Shown here: positions 1-9,253 of the stretch, one piece after another | Layout: the number at the start of each line of letters is the position of its first letter | Position numbering within the stretch: the stretch's first letter is position 1 | NCBI RefSeq assembly: GCF_001742305.1 | Contig: NZ_MJAT01000001.1 | Span: forward strand, 336,703-400,702 | Origin: Desulfuribacillus stibiiarsenatis | Lineage (GTDB): Bacteria; Bacillota; Bacilli; Desulfuribacillales; Desulfuribacillaceae | Reading direction: 5' to 3' | Length of the DNA stretch: 64,000 nucleotides | Position numbers and translations under genes: made by a program | The notes under the pieces: model-generated | What the model was told of the DNA's origin: nothing | Databases searched by the model: none | Seen by the model: only the letters and a program-made list of their open reading frames with translations

Positions 1-575
1 CAGAACTAGAGAAAATCCTAACAAGTATACCGAATGATATAGTAGTCGTCATCGATGAAGCGTATTTTGAGTACGCTGATGCGCAAGATTATCCTGACGG
101 CGTTCAATATATTCAGGATTATCCAGTAGTTGTGCTACGCACGTTTTCCAAAATATATGGTCTAGCAGCGTACCGCGTAGGGTATGGAGTTGCTCATAAG
201 GACCTAATTCATTATATTAACCGTGTAAGAGAACCTTTTAACGTCAACAGTTTTGCCCAAGTAGCTGCTGTTGCTGCTTTAGCAGATGAGAAGCATGTCC
301 AACAAAGTAAGAAAGTTGTAGAAGATGGCAAAGCATTACTATATAAGGCATTTGAAGAATTGGGATTAACATACATTCCATCTCAAGCGAACTTCGTGTT
401 TGTCGATACGAAGAAGGATTCTAAGCAAGTCTTTACTAAGCTATTACACCGCGGCGTAATTATCCGCACAGGTGATATATTTGGGCAACCAACGTATATT
501 CGTGTAACATTTGGTACACAAAAAGAAAACGAAACATTCATTAAAGAATTCCGTGAAGTTCTCGCTGAGTTATAA
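1..575 (+). CDS. hisC: Histidinol-phosphate aminotransferase, 3' part
   Basis: PLP-dependent class II aminotransferase that converts imidazole-acetol phosphate to histidinol phosphate in histidine biosynthesis. The gene runs in from before the window and the reading frame is open from base 3. Visible are the substrate-side segment [10 protein letters not shown], the PLP-lysine motif [17 protein letters not shown], and the C-terminal small domain with RGVIIRTGD and an arginine near YIRVTFG. These match HisC well. HisC-type enzymes often sit next to aromatic amino acid genes in Bacillales and can also transaminate aromatic keto acids, so the neighbouring DAHP synthase fits. The 5' half cannot be assessed. 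Confidence 0.93.
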   Translation, partial: ELEKILTSIPNDIVVVIDEAYFEYADAQDYPDGVQYIQDYPVVVLRTFSKIYGLAAYRVGYGVAHKDLIHYINRVREPFNVNSFAQVAAVAALADEKHVQQSKKVVEDGKALLYKAFEELGLTYIPSQANFVFVDTKKDSKQVFTKLLHRGVIIRTGDIFGQPTYIRVTFGTQKENETFIKEFREVLAEL

Positions 576-606
576 AAAAACAGGTAAAATCATAGGAGGT
601 AATATC

Positions 607-1674
607 ATGAGTGCAGAAGAGCTAAAGAGTTTAAGAAGTAAGTTAGATGAGATTAATGTTGAGTTGTTAGAGCTTATGACAAAGAGAGCAGAGATTGTTA
701 CTGACATCGGAAAGGTTAAAGCTAAGATTGGCACAAAGCGCTTTGATCCAGTCCGTGAAAGCCAGATGTTAGAAGAATTAGTACAATTAAATAAGGGACC
801 TTTCTCTGATGATACAATCCGTCATTTGTTTAAACAAATTTTCAAAGCATCATTAGATTTACAAAAGATTGATCAACAGAAAGAACTCCTTGTAAGCCGT
901 AAAATTAAGCGTACAGATACAGTGATTGAAATTAAAGGTCTTACAATTGGTGGCGAGGAAAAAGTGATTATCGCAGGGCCGTGCGCTGTGGAAACCTATG
1001 AGCAAACAAGAGCTGCTGCAGAGAAATTAAAATCGCTAGGTGTTAGACTACTTCGTGGGGGCGCATATAAGCCTAGAACATCTCCTTACGACTTCCAAGG
1101 TCTTGGGGAAGAAGGGCTGCAAATTCTACGTAAAGTTGCTGACGAACTAGATATGATCGTAGTCAGTGAAATCGTGAGCCCGAATGAAATGGAAATGGCT
1201 CATAAATATATCGATATGATTCAAATCGGCGCAAGAAACATGCAGAACTTCGAATTATTAAAAGTAGCAGGTGAAGCGAATATTCCGATAATTCTAAAGC
1301 GTGGTCTTGCTGCTACATTAGAAGAATTTTTATTCGCTGCGGAATATGTAGTTTCACATGGTAATAGCCAAGTTATATTATGTGAGCGTGGAATTCGCAC
1401 ATATGAGCGTGCAACAAGAAATACATTAGATATCTCAGCAGTTCCAATCTTGAAGAACGAATCTCACTTACCAGTTCTTGTAGATGTAAGCCATTCCACA
1501 GGACGTAAGGACATCGTCGTCCCTACATCGAAAGCAGCTTTAGCAGCTGGAGCAGATGGAATTATGGTAGAGCATCATCCGAACCCACCAGTGGCACTAT
1601 GTGATGCAGCTCAACAATTAAATCCAGAAGAAATCGAGAACCTTTGCAATCAGTTAAAACCTTTCTTACGCTAA
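607..1674 (+). CDS. aroF: Bifunctional chorismate mutase / DAHP synthase
   Basis: Makes 3-deoxy-D-arabino-heptulosonate 7-phosphate from PEP and erythrose-4-phosphate, the first shikimate-pathway step. The 355-residue protein has an AroQ chorismate mutase domain at about residues 1-85 ([23 protein letters not shown]), which in B. subtilis AroA serves as the allosteric chorismate/prephenate sensor. The type Ibeta DAHP synthase barrel follows at about 95-355 ([40 protein letters not shown]). The start is the ATG behind AGGAGGT at 595-601; a longer upstream frame overlapping hisC has no such site. It lies 31 bp after hisC, so co-transcription is likely. Confidence 0.95.
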   Translation: MSAEELKSLRSKLDEINVELLELMTKRAEIVTDIGKVKAKIGTKRFDPVRESQMLEELVQLNKGPFSDDTIRHLFKQIFKASLDLQKIDQQKELLVSRKIKRTDTVIEIKGLTIGGEEKVIIAGPCAVETYEQTRAAAEKLKSLGVRLLRGGAYKPRTSPYDFQGLGEEGLQILRKVADELDMIVVSEIVSPNEMEMAHKYIDMIQIGARNMQNFELLKVAGEANIPIILKRGLAATLEEFLFAAEYVVSHGNSQVILCERGIRTYERATRNTLDISAVPILKNESHLPVLVDVSHSTGRKDIVVPTSKAALAAGADGIMVEHHPNPPVALCDAAQQLNPEEIENLCNQLKPFLR

Positions 1675-1765
1675 CTGAGACAGCTATAGTCGAAGTGGAG
1701 TTGCGATTGTCCTTAAAACGTGTTAGGATATGTTCAAACATCCTAAGATCGTGGAGGGTTTCCAA

Positions 1766-1936
1766 TTGATTACTAACGAGAAAATACACCGCATTAACGA
1801 ACTAGCTAAGAAATCCAAAGAGTGTGGGCTCAACCGTGAAGAGAAACAAGAACAGTTAATATTACGACAAGAATATATATTATCAGTAAGAAAATCATTA
1901 CAAGCGAATTTAGACAATATTCGTTTGGTAGACTAA
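1766..1936 (+). CDS. DUF896 / UPF0291 small protein (YnzC-like)
   Basis: A 56-residue protein beginning at TTG 1766, chosen because GGAGG lies ten bases upstream; an ATG further upstream (1730) has no ribosome site. The sequence around RINELAKKSKECGL and the EEKQEQLILRQEYI helix fits the DUF896 family of short helical-hairpin proteins in bacilli, whose role is poorly known (B. subtilis YnzC is linked to SOS-regulated operons). It ends directly at a strong terminator and may be its own transcription unit or the tail of the hisC-aroF operon. Confidence 0.85.
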   Translation: MITNEKIHRINELAKKSKECGLNREEKQEQLILRQEYILSVRKSLQANLDNIRLVD

Positions 1937-1974
1937 AAAAAGCATGGGCATCGTAAGATGCCCATGCTTTTTTT
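1935..1974 (+). terminator. Rho-independent terminator after the DUF896 gene
   Basis: Perfect inverted repeat AAAAGCATGGGCATC / GATGCCCATGCTTTT with a four-base loop and a T run. It closes the hisC-aroF-DUF896 unit. Confidence 0.95.
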
Positions 1975-2097
1975 ATACCAATTTCTATACATTAGGTAGT
2001 TGTTTTGTTTGTTAAATCTTAACTAAACACACAAGATATACAAAGGATGATTATGATTCATTCAGGACATCATTATAAAAGAAGGAGGTGTTGATTA

Positions 2098-2253
2098 ATG
2101 GCTAAAGACGTATTATGTGAAGTGAACAACTGCGTATATTGGACTCAAGGAAACAAGTGTGATGCAGACTCAATTTATGTAGTGAGCCAAAAAGGAAACA
2201 GAGCTTCTTCTCAAGAAGAAACAGATTGCAAAACTTTCGAAGCTTCTATGTAA
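2098..2253 (+). CDS. DUF1540 small cysteine protein
   Basis: A 51-residue protein with four cysteines in the DUF1540 arrangement: C-x4-C in CEVNNCVYW, GNKCDADSIYV, and TDCKTFE near the C terminus. DUF1540 proteins are common in spore-forming Firmicutes and are thought to bind metal through these cysteines; the function is not established. The start ATG lies behind GAAGGAGG at 2081-2088. Its own terminator follows within 20 bases, so it is probably monocistronic. Confidence 0.88.
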   Translation: MAKDVLCEVNNCVYWTQGNKCDADSIYVVSQKGNRASSQEETDCKTFEASM

Positions 2254-2269
2254 TAAAGTATGGACCAGT

Positions 2270-2300
2270 AAAAATGGGCGCCTCTGGGGTGCTCATTTTT
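2270..2300 (+). terminator. Terminator after the DUF1540 gene
   Basis: A 13-pair stem with two G-T wobbles runs from AAAAATGGGC to GCTCATTTTT with a five-base loop. The T tract is part of the right arm. Confidence 0.85.
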
Positions 2301-2359
2301 AATAAATTAGTGCAAAGCTAAAGGAATATGATTATTGTGATTATGGGGGTGCGGATGAA

Positions 2360-2572
2360 ATGAGAAAAACACGAAGGCAATTTATTCAAATAGGAGCATT
2401 TATGACATGTGTTAGCTTTCTTGGAACACCGTTTTATACATATATCAAAAAACAATTTGAAATATCCGCTGAGATTTCTTTTATAAAAACACCGATGATG
2501 CATGGAAATACACTCAGTACGTATATTTCGGAAAATGGAACAATGCATTACAAATCTATATATGAATTGTAA
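2360..2572 (+). CDS. Small protein with a twin-arginine-like signal
   Basis: A 70-residue protein of unknown function. The N terminus reads MRKTRRQFIQIGAF followed by a hydrophobic stretch ending at about residue 26. T-R-R-Q-F-I matches the Tat signal consensus (S/T-R-R-x-F-L-K), so export of a folded or cofactor-bearing protein, or partnership with one, is possible. The remaining 45 residues (KKQFEISAEISF..., ending KSIYEL) match no family I recognise. A GGGGGTG site precedes the ATG. The gene lies upstream of a membrane multiheme cytochrome; the gap argues against tight coupling. Confidence 0.6.
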   Translation: MRKTRRQFIQIGAFMTCVSFLGTPFYTYIKKQFEISAEISFIKTPMMHGNTLSTYISENGTMHYKSIYEL

Positions 2573-2688
2573 ATTGTAAGCAATGAATAAACCGTCAATA
2601 TTATGTCACAATATAGAAATAAACAATACAATTATAATCATTTGATATAATGCAATATTTTTACAATAAGAGTCTTTATTCGTTTAGG

Positions 2689-2698
2689 GGCATATGCC
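2689..2698. promoter_or_regulatory. Palindrome in the leader of the cytochrome gene
   Basis: The 250-base gap upstream of the tetraheme cytochrome is AT-rich and holds a perfect 10-bp palindrome GGCATATGCC, plus scattered TCACA and TGTGA half-sites that could be Fnr/CRP-family boxes. No gene is visible in the gap. Any regulatory role is a guess from position. Confidence 0.2.
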
Positions 2699-2823
2699 AC
2701 AAATAAAATTGTTTTTTTACTAAGTACTTGAAACATCATGCTTGTTTTAGTAATATAGAATATGAAATGTGAATTTTTTTCGAACATTATACGAAGTTAA
2801 CTGAAAGGAAGGAGGTAAGACAA

Positions 2824-3291
2824 ATGGCAAAATTCGATAAAAAGAAATTATGGATTATTGGAATTATAGCTGCTGTAGTTATTATCGGTGGTAGTGTAGG
2901 AGCGATCAAGTATACCTCTACAAATGCATTCTGCGTTCTATGCCATACTTATGAAGAAAACTCTTGGATGGTAGGACAGCATCCTGAAGTTAACTGTATT
3001 ACTTGTCATACAAAGGGACTTATCATGGATAAGACTGTAGGGATTAAGAAAGTTTTCTTAACTGCTACTGGAATGGTAGATCCATGGCATGATAAGTTAC
3101 CAGTTAAATTTAAGGAAGAAAAATGTATTGCCTGTCACTTCGAACCAGCTACTGATGAGAATAAAGATCTTATCGATAGACATGCGAAGTACACAGAAAA
3201 CGTTGAAGGTTGCTTAACTTGCCACGGTAATGTGGGTCACGTTCAAGAAATCTTAAACGAAAAGTACGAATACAGTAAGCAACAACAATAA
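2824..3291 (+). CDS. NapC/NirT/NrfH-type membrane tetraheme cytochrome c
   Basis: A 155-residue membrane-anchored cytochrome that should pass electrons from menaquinol to an extracytoplasmic partner. There is an N-terminal uncleaved helix (about residues 9-28, IIGIIAAVVIIGG). Four CxxCH heme c motifs follow: CVLCH, CITCH, CIACH and CLTCH. Four hemes and the short length fit the NapC/NrfH family. No reductase (NrfA, NapA, octaheme) is adjacent, so the terminal partner must be elsewhere or supplied in trans. GGAAGGAGG precedes the ATG and a terminator follows, so it is likely monocistronic. Confidence 0.88.
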   Translation: MAKFDKKKLWIIGIIAAVVIIGGSVGAIKYTSTNAFCVLCHTYEENSWMVGQHPEVNCITCHTKGLIMDKTVGIKKVFLTATGMVDPWHDKLPVKFKEEKCIACHFEPATDENKDLIDRHAKYTENVEGCLTCHGNVGHVQEILNEKYEYSKQQQ

Positions 3292-3304
3292 TAATGATAA
3301 AATG

Positions 3305-3341
3305 AGAGTCACTTGATTCAATCAGGTGGCTTTCTTTTTTT
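3305..3341 (+). terminator. Terminator after the tetraheme cytochrome gene
   Basis: Stem AGTCACTTGATT / AATCAGGTGGCT (two G-T pairs) followed by TTTCTTTTTTT. Confidence 0.85.
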
Positions 3342-3563
3342 ACATTTATTAACACATACTTAATAACGAGGTACGTAATGTTTTGTCAGACTATAACCTA
3401 AAGCGGCTATTTATGGTAAATGTAATTTACGAATTAAATTTATTCACACAAGAAGGAAAAAACGAAAAAGAATCGAATAATTATGAATAATGCGCAACAA
3501 ACTGTCAGAATAGTTTGTGAACACAGCATAAGTAGAGGAATGAATTTAGAGGAGATGAGACTA

Positions 3564-4757
3564 GTGGAAAAAGAAATGAAAAGAGAAACTGGATATTACG
3601 GGGAGTTTGGTGGTAGCTTTGTACCTGAGGAACTTCAAAAAGCATTGAACCATATTGAAGAATCCTTCTACAAGTATAAAGACGATCCAGAATTTATTGC
3701 TGAACTTGATTACTACAATCGTGAATATGTTGGCCGTCCTAACCCGTTGTATCTCGCAGAGCGTTTAACGGAAAAGCTTGGTGGAGCAAAGATTTATTTA
3801 AAAAGAGAAGAACTAAACCATACTGGTTCACATAAAATCAATAACGTGCTAGGACAGACATTACTAGCGAAGAGAATGGGTGCTAAGCGCGTCATTGCAG
3901 AGACAGGTGCTGGCCAACATGGTGTTGCGACAGCAACGGCATGTGCCATGTTTGGTATGGAATGTGTCATATACATGGGAGAAGAGGATACGAAACGTCA
4001 AGCATTGAATGTGTTCCGTATGGAGTTGCTCGGCGCGAAAGTCGTACCGGCTACTTCTGGAAGCAGAACGTTGAAGGAAGCAGTAGATGAGGCGCTAAAG
4101 GATCTTATGATGAATTATGAGAATACCTATTATATGCTTGGATCTGCTGTTGGTCCGCATCCCTATCCGATGATTGTACGATACTTCCAATCGATTATTG
4201 GTCGTGAGGCACGTCAACAGATTCTTGAAAAAGAAGGCAAGCTACCAGATGTCGTTATGGCTTGTGTTGGTGGTGGCAGTAACGCTATAGGATTATTTCA
4301 TCCGTTTGTAGACGATAAAGAAGTGAAAATCATTGGTGTTGAACCAGGTGGAACTGGAATTGAAGATGGACTCCATGCGGCACCATTAGTTGCTGGTTCG
4401 CCAGGTCTTATCCATGGTTTCAAATGCTATGTAGTACAAGACGAACAAGGCAATCCGAAAAAGACGCATTCAATAGCTGCAGGCCTAGATTATCCCGGTG
4501 TTGGTCCTGAACACAGCTTTTTAAAAGCATCGGAACGTGGGGAATACGTGGCAGTAACGGATAAAGAAGCTCTTGATGCGTTTCAACAGTTATCGAAATT
4601 AGAAGGTATCATCCCTGCCTTAGAAAGTTCCCACGCAGTAGCGTACGCTATAAAATTAGCGCCACAAATGTCAAAAGACCAAACGATAATTGTGAATCTT
4701 TCTGGTCGTGGAGATAAAGACGTACAGCAAGTTTTTGAAATGCTTAAGAACAAGTAA
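3564..4757 (+). CDS. trpB: Tryptophan synthase beta chain (stand-alone)
   Basis: PLP enzyme joining indole and serine to make tryptophan. It is a TrpB1-type sequence with [13 protein letters not shown] at the N terminus, the PLP lysine in HTGSHKINN, the catalytic loop ETGAGQHG, the phosphate-binding [10 protein letters not shown], and SGRGDKD at the end. The reading frame is open further upstream (ATG 3483), but the best ribosome site, AGAGGAG at 3548-3554, points to GTG 3564. No trpA or other trp genes flank it, so it may salvage indole or pair with a distant TrpA. The 190-base leader shows no convincing T-box or TRAP array. Confidence 0.93.
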   Translation: MEKEMKRETGYYGEFGGSFVPEELQKALNHIEESFYKYKDDPEFIAELDYYNREYVGRPNPLYLAERLTEKLGGAKIYLKREELNHTGSHKINNVLGQTLLAKRMGAKRVIAETGAGQHGVATATACAMFGMECVIYMGEEDTKRQALNVFRMELLGAKVVPATSGSRTLKEAVDEALKDLMMNYENTYYMLGSAVGPHPYPMIVRYFQSIIGREARQQILEKEGKLPDVVMACVGGGSNAIGLFHPFVDDKEVKIIGVEPGGTGIEDGLHAAPLVAGSPGLIHGFKCYVVQDEQGNPKKTHSIAAGLDYPGVGPEHSFLKASERGEYVAVTDKEALDAFQQLSKLEGIIPALESSHAVAYAIKLAPQMSKDQTIIVNLSGRGDKDVQQVFEMLKNK

Positions 4758-4814
4758 AGCTTTCAAAAAGTGTACAACGTAGCTCAATACACTATAATAT
4801 AACTATATACAAAT

Positions 4815-4846
4815 GCCGGGAGTGATTCTCCCGGCCTAATTTATTT
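4815..4846 (+). terminator. Terminator after trpB
   Basis: Eight-bp stem GCCGGGAG / CTCCCGGC, loop TGATT, followed by a moderately T-rich tail. Confidence 0.75.
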
Positions 4847-4978
4847 GTCCCCTGAATATTACATAACTACCAATTGTAAAAAAAATATCACTTCTATAAC
4901 AAAATGTGATAAAATTATACATATATCTGTATTTTTTTGCTTAAAAATTAAGATGATAGATAGATTAGGAGAGGTTTC

Positions 4979-5797
4979 ATGGGCAAATTTGATGTACTAA
5001 CTGCTGGTGGGATGTTTGCAGGAATAACGATCTTAGCTATTGCGATGTTTATGGGAGCAGACTATCAGTTTTCTGGAATAATGGCATTCGTCAGTGCATC
5101 ATCACTTTTTATCGTTGTTGGTGGTTTATTTTGTGCATTAGCAATAAACTTTACCATGAAAGAAATGAAAGGCCTTATAGGTATTATGAAACAGGCTTTC
5201 TACGAAAAGGATTTTGAAATTATTGGATTAATTCAAACGTTTGCTAATTTAGCGTCAAAAGCACGCCGTGAGGGATTACTTGCATTAGAGCAAGAAGCAG
5301 ATGAGCTTGCAGATCCTTTTATAAAAAAAGGGGTTATGCTAGCCGTTGACGGTACTGAGCCAGAACTAATTAAAGAAATTATGCAGGCGGAAGTCATTGC
5401 TGTTGAAGAACGTCACCAAAAAGGTATTAATATATTAGTAAAAGGAGGAGAAATGGCTCCTGCCTTCGGTATGTTAGGTACAATTATTGGACTAGTTCTC
5501 ATGCTTGGTAACCTTGAGAACCCTGATACAATTGGTCCGAAAATGGCGATTGCACTCATTACGACTTTTTATGGTTCCTTAATTGCAAACTTAGTATTCA
5601 TACCATTAGCGGGCAAGCTTACGAATAAAAGTGAGCGTGAAATATTTATTCGACAAATTGCAATCGAGGGTGTTCTAGGTGTTCAATCTGGACAAAACCC
5701 TAAAATCTTAGAGGAGAAATTAAAAGCTTTCTTATCTACTGCAGAGCGAGAAATCTACGATAAGAAAGACGAGCAAGGGGAAGATGACCGTGGGTAA
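4979..5797 (+). CDS. motP: Flagellar stator protein MotP (MotA family)
   Basis: Inner-membrane stator subunit that with MotS forms the ion channel driving flagellar rotation. The 272 residues show four membrane helices: two near the N terminus (about 8-28 and 33-55), then GGEMAPAFGMLGTIIGLVLML and IALITTFYGSLIANLVFIPLAG with their conserved prolines. The cytoplasmic loop carries KARREGLLALE, which contacts the rotor. MotP rather than MotA is chosen because of the neighbourhood: in B. subtilis motPS lies between aroA/ccpA and the acu genes. The gene overlaps motS by 14 bases. Confidence 0.88.
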   Translation: MGKFDVLTAGGMFAGITILAIAMFMGADYQFSGIMAFVSASSLFIVVGGLFCALAINFTMKEMKGLIGIMKQAFYEKDFEIIGLIQTFANLASKARREGLLALEQEADELADPFIKKGVMLAVDGTEPELIKEIMQAEVIAVEERHQKGINILVKGGEMAPAFGMLGTIIGLVLMLGNLENPDTIGPKMAIALITTFYGSLIANLVFIPLAGKLTNKSEREIFIRQIAIEGVLGVQSGQNPKILEEKLKAFLSTAEREIYDKKDEQGEDDRG

Positions 5798-6566
5798 GCG
5801 TAAACAGGCGTCTGGTGGAGCACCCGCATGGATGGTTACTTTTTCTGACTTAGTAACATTGTTATTGTGCTTTTTCATCCTATTGTTCGCATTCTCTACG
5901 ATTGATGTAGTTAAATTTAAAGCGATTTCTGATTCGTTCCGGAAGAAGAGTATTGTTGAAGGTGGGGTTAACATCATTTCTCCTGACCCACCACTGCACG
6001 CGAATACGAATGTGCCACTAGATGAGGATAAACATAGTAAAGATGAGGAACAAAAGCAAGACGAGGTTGCAGCACTTCAAGAACAACAACTAGATACGTT
6101 ATATGAAGCCATTAAACAGTATCTAGAAGAGAATAAATTAGAAACCGTTATTTCTGCTAGTCGCGATGATAAAGGTGTAACTCTTGAAATTCGTGATCGT
6201 GTATTGTTTGATTCGGGACGGGCGGACATTAAGCCAGAAGGTATACCATTCCTCGCTCGTGTCGGACAGCTGATTCAGAATATGCCAAATCCTATTGAAA
6301 TCGAAGGACATACAGACAACCGACCGATATCGACGGCACAGTTTCCTTCAAACTGGGAATTATCTGCTGCTCGTTCTACGAAAGTTGTTCGTTACTTCAT
6401 CACACAGCATCAAATGGCCCCTGACCGTTTCACAGCGTTAGGGTTTGCAGAATTTAAGCCGATTGCATCCAATGTTACGGCCGATGATCGTGCTTTGAAC
6501 CGAAGAGTTGTTATTATTGTTGGGAAGTTAACTGATGAAGAACTATTAAGTCAAAGTAGGAATTAA
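5784..6566 (+). CDS. motS: Flagellar stator protein MotS (MotB family)
   Basis: Peptidoglycan-anchored stator subunit. There is one N-terminal membrane helix (about residues 17-37) carrying the ion-binding aspartate (Asp22 in VTFSDLVTLLL), then a linker with acidic and glutamine-rich stretches. An OmpA-like peptidoglycan-binding domain follows (DSGRADIKPEG, EGHTDNRP, SNWELSAARS, ALNRRVVI). The FSDL.TLLLCFFILLF helix looks more like sodium-type MotS than proton-type MotB, but ion specificity cannot be proven here. The start overlaps motP, implying translational coupling. Confidence 0.88.
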   Translation: MTVGKRKQASGGAPAWMVTFSDLVTLLLCFFILLFAFSTIDVVKFKAISDSFRKKSIVEGGVNIISPDPPLHANTNVPLDEDKHSKDEEQKQDEVAALQEQQLDTLYEAIKQYLEENKLETVISASRDDKGVTLEIRDRVLFDSGRADIKPEGIPFLARVGQLIQNMPNPIEIEGHTDNRPISTAQFPSNWELSAARSTKVVRYFITQHQMAPDRFTALGFAEFKPIASNVTADDRALNRRVVIIVGKLTDEELLSQSRN

Positions 6567-6593
6567 AATTTAGTGAATAGTATACGTAAGCAA

Positions 6594-6638
6594 AAAAATG
6601 CCTGACTCAAGGGTGGTTACCCCAAAGTCGGGCATTTT
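6594..6638. terminator. Bidirectional terminator between motS and acuC
   Basis: Arms AAAATGCCTGACT and AGTCGGGCATTTT around an 18-base loop, with A/T runs on both sides. It serves the converging motS and acuC transcripts. Confidence 0.85.
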
Positions 6639-6668
6639 CGTTTATCCATTGAAAGGACAATGGAACTC

Positions 6669-7820
6669 TTACAACTTATGAAGGACCTTCTTGACTGTTA
6701 ATAAGTTCTTCTCATCGATTTCCGGTTTGCGAGGCACTGGCTCATACATTTTCTCTGGATCTTTCATAGAGTGAGGAAGGGCCACAGGTGCATTCACAGA
6801 CCATTTGTCAATCCAACTCTTCGGGATTGGTGCTTCCCGAATATCTTGATGATTCATTTCTGCCCAGAGTAATGACCAAGCTCTAGGAACAACTCTCCAT
6901 AAGTCATATCCCCCGCCACCAATGGCGACCCATCTTCCTTGACAGTATGTGTGCGCTAACTGATGCACAAGCTTAGGTATTTCAGCGAATATATTAATCG
7001 TAGAATATAAGTGCGTTAAGGGATCCAGATAATGGGCATCACAACCGTTTTGGCTAATGATAATATCTGGTTTGAAATTTTCCATGACGGCTGGCAATAC
7101 TTCGTACAAAGCTTCCTTAAAAGATTCATCTTCAGTAAACGGCTCTAAGGGAATATTATAAGAATATCCAAAACCATCGCCTTCCCCGCGTTCATGGATA
7201 TTACCGGTTCCTGGGAATAGATACTTCCCCGTCTCGTGAAAGGAAATTGTCATGACGTTCGGATCATGATAAAAGATAGATTGCACACCATCCCCGTGAT
7301 GAGCATCCGTGTCAAGGTATAGAACCTTTGCGTTATATTTTAATTGTAAGTGCTTGATTGCTATGGCAGCATCGTTATATACACAGAACCCTGAGGCTTT
7401 ATCGGCGAATGAGTGGTGTAAGCCACCACCAAGGTTAAGGGCGTGATGACACTGACCTTCCATCACCATTTCTGCAGCTTGCACAGTACCACCGACGATT
7501 AGAGATGTTACTCGGTGCATATCTAAGAATGTAGGCGTATCATCTGTCCCTAAACCATATGTTGATGACATGTAGTCTGGAGTAGTAGAAGCATGCTTCA
7601 CGGCATCGATATATTCTTTACTGTGAACCGTACCTAACATTTCATCAGATGGAAGCACAGGTGTAAGAATCTGATTTGACTCGATGATCTTCATAGATTG
7701 CATTAAATCTAACGTCATTTGCAAACGTACGGGATTAAAGGGATGTTCCTCGCCAAAACAATATTGATAATATAAGGCGTCATGTAGCAATAGACTCTTA
7801 CCGCTCATTACATAGCCCAT
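6669..7820 (-). CDS. acuC: AcuC, histone-deacetylase-family protein deacetylase
   Basis: Zinc-dependent class I HDAC-like enzyme that in B. subtilis removes the acetyl group from acetyl-CoA synthetase and restores its activity. The 383 residues show LNLGGGLHHSF, the zinc-ligand region YLDTDAHHGDGVQ, HPFNPVR, and IGGGGYD near the end, all typical of the family. The start overlaps the end of acuB by 23 bases; an internal ATG at 7808 is an alternative. It is the last gene of acuA-acuB-acuC and ends at the shared terminator with motS. Confidence 0.94.
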   Translation of the reverse strand: MGYVMSGKSLLLHDALYYQYCFGEEHPFNPVRLQMTLDLMQSMKIIESNQILTPVLPSDEMLGTVHSKEYIDAVKHASTTPDYMSSTYGLGTDDTPTFLDMHRVTSLIVGGTVQAAEMVMEGQCHHALNLGGGLHHSFADKASGFCVYNDAAIAIKHLQLKYNAKVLYLDTDAHHGDGVQSIFYHDPNVMTISFHETGKYLFPGTGNIHERGEGDGFGYSYNIPLEPFTEDESFKEALYEVLPAVMENFKPDIIISQNGCDAHYLDPLTHLYSTINIFAEIPKLVHQLAHTYCQGRWVAIGGGGYDLWRVVPRAWSLLWAEMNHQDIREAPIPKSWIDKWSVNAPVALPHSMKDPEKMYEPVPRKPEIDEKNLLTVKKVLHKL

Positions 7821-8457
7821 CCATAGATAGCCCTAACGGACCTTTCACTGTGTAACCAGCTTTCTCGATTGCAGTACAAATACGCCTTGGGTCCATGGTT
7901 TGCACGCGGAACACTAATGTCTTCTGACCTGTTTTCTTGCTTGGTTTTAGATAAACACTTGTAACATTAATATTTAAGTTTTTGAAAATCAAAGCGACTT
8001 CTGCAAGCATTCCAGGTTTATCTGTCACATCAACTTCGATATGCGAGCTTGGTTGGTTCACACCCATTAACTCAACTAATGTGTGTAGGATATCAGTTTC
8101 CGTGACAATACCTACAAGCTTTCCCTTTTGAATCACGGGGAGGCATCCAATCCTAAACTCATAAATGACACTAGCAGCATCTTCTACGAAATCCAACGGA
8201 TGAGCAGTAATTACATTCGTTATCATAATATCTTTTAATTTTGTACGTTGTAATAGATCATCTTGATCTTCATTCACCAAACGGGAAGGACATACATCTC
8301 GTAAATCACGGTCAGAAATCATACCTACAAGCACTTGATTTTCTACAACAGGTAAATGACGAATTCGATTTTCTTTGGAAATTCTTAATGCGGTAGCTAA
8401 AGAGTCTTCCGGTGATGCAGTGACAACGTTCTTTTTCATGATTTCTTCGATTAACAT
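7798..8457 (-). CDS. acuB: AcuB, CBS-ACT domain regulatory protein
   Basis: Acetoin/acetate utilisation protein of 219 residues. Two CBS domains occupy about residues 1-120 (ENRIRHLPVV, ISDRDLRD, RIGCLPVI, VTETDIL) and would bind adenosyl nucleotides. An ACT domain follows at about 138-215 (VDVTDKPGMLAEVALIF). It lies between acuA and acuC in the B. subtilis order. Its exact biochemical role is not settled; energy or ligand sensing for acetate metabolism is the usual inference. Confidence 0.93.
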   Translation of the reverse strand: MLIEEIMKKNVVTASPEDSLATALRISKENRIRHLPVVENQVLVGMISDRDLRDVCPSRLVNEDQDDLLQRTKLKDIMITNVITAHPLDFVEDAASVIYEFRIGCLPVIQKGKLVGIVTETDILHTLVELMGVNQPSSHIEVDVTDKPGMLAEVALIFKNLNINVTSVYLKPSKKTGQKTLVFRVQTMDPRRICTAIEKAGYTVKGPLGLSMDGLCNER

Positions 8458-8469
8458 ATTTATCCCCCA

Positions 8470-9099
8470 CTAGAACATATGTCGATTTTTAAAGCGTAAA
8501 TTATCAAAGGTCTCCATCGATTCCATCGGAACATTCGGACCAATCCTTGCCATCAAGAGGTTAGCTGGATGAGAGCAAATTTCAGGGTCATCGGTTGCAA
8601 AATACTCCATCCCTACGCTACTCATAATTTTCTCCATAATTTTGCGGTAATCCCATACCGATAAACCAGTATTCTTCAAATCCCAATGCCAGTAGTATTC
8701 AGTCGATATGACAATGAAGTTATCCATTTCAGGGTCCATAAATGCGATTTTCATCATTTTCTTCGCTAGACCAAACGCGCGGTATTCCTTAGAAACTTCG
8801 ATTGCACCTAATTCTAACAGATCGTCCATATTGCCTTCTGCCCATCGTTCAAAAGGGTCAGGGTAGTGGAACGTGATATAGCCGACTAATGTATTACCGT
8901 CGATGGCGCCGATAATTCTGCCTTCTGGTAGTTCGGAAATTTCAATAAGAGCAGTCTTTTGTTCTGCTGGAGTTCGGAAGGCAACTAGCTCATGGTGAAA
9001 CTCTAATTCGCGAATCGTATCTGGGGCTAAAGGTCCTGCAATCGTTAGTGATTTACCGCTCCCAAGATCCACTTCCGAGGAAAAATAATTTTTATTCAT
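8470..9099 (-). CDS. acuA: AcuA, protein acetyltransferase acting on acetyl-CoA synthetase
   Basis: GNAT-fold enzyme that in B. subtilis acetylates the active-site lysine of AcsA and shuts it off. It has 209 residues, close to the 210 of B. subtilis. The GNAT core lies around IIGAIDGNTLVGYITF and IEVSKEYRAFGLAKKMM. The start at 9099 is set by AAGGAGG seven bases upstream; the frame extends to 9144 without such support. It is first in acuABC and divergent from its substrate gene acsA. Confidence 0.93.
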   Translation of the reverse strand: MNKNYFSSEVDLGSGKSLTIAGPLAPDTIRELEFHHELVAFRTPAEQKTALIEISELPEGRIIGAIDGNTLVGYITFHYPDPFERWAEGNMDDLLELGAIEVSKEYRAFGLAKKMMKIAFMDPEMDNFIVISTEYYWHWDLKNTGLSVWDYRKIMEKIMSSVGMEYFATDDPEICSHPANLLMARIGPNVPMESMETFDNLRFKNRHMF

Positions 9100-9137
9100 T
9101 TGTTTCCTCCTTAACTGTACTATATCATAGAATACTA

Positions 9138-9167
9138 TTGACATACTATATTAAAATGTTATATAAC
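9138..9167 (+). promoter_or_regulatory. Candidate sigma-A promoter for acsA
   Basis: TTGACA at 9138-9143 and TATAAC at 9162-9167, 18 bases apart, in the acuA-acsA divergent gap. I saw no clear CcpA cre box (TGWAANCGNTNWCA) in this gap, although the B. subtilis counterpart is under catabolite control. Confidence 0.45.
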
Positions 9168-9253
9168 AGATAGTATAAGAATATAAATAAGTTAGATATT
9201 TATAGTATATTTTACCACACAAAAAGGTAGAGGAAAAGAACAGGGGGTCCATT

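Noticed and set aside
3292..3563. T-box or TRAP-type leader ahead of trpB
   Set aside because: No T-box sequence, specifier loop or GAG/TAG repeat series could be seen.
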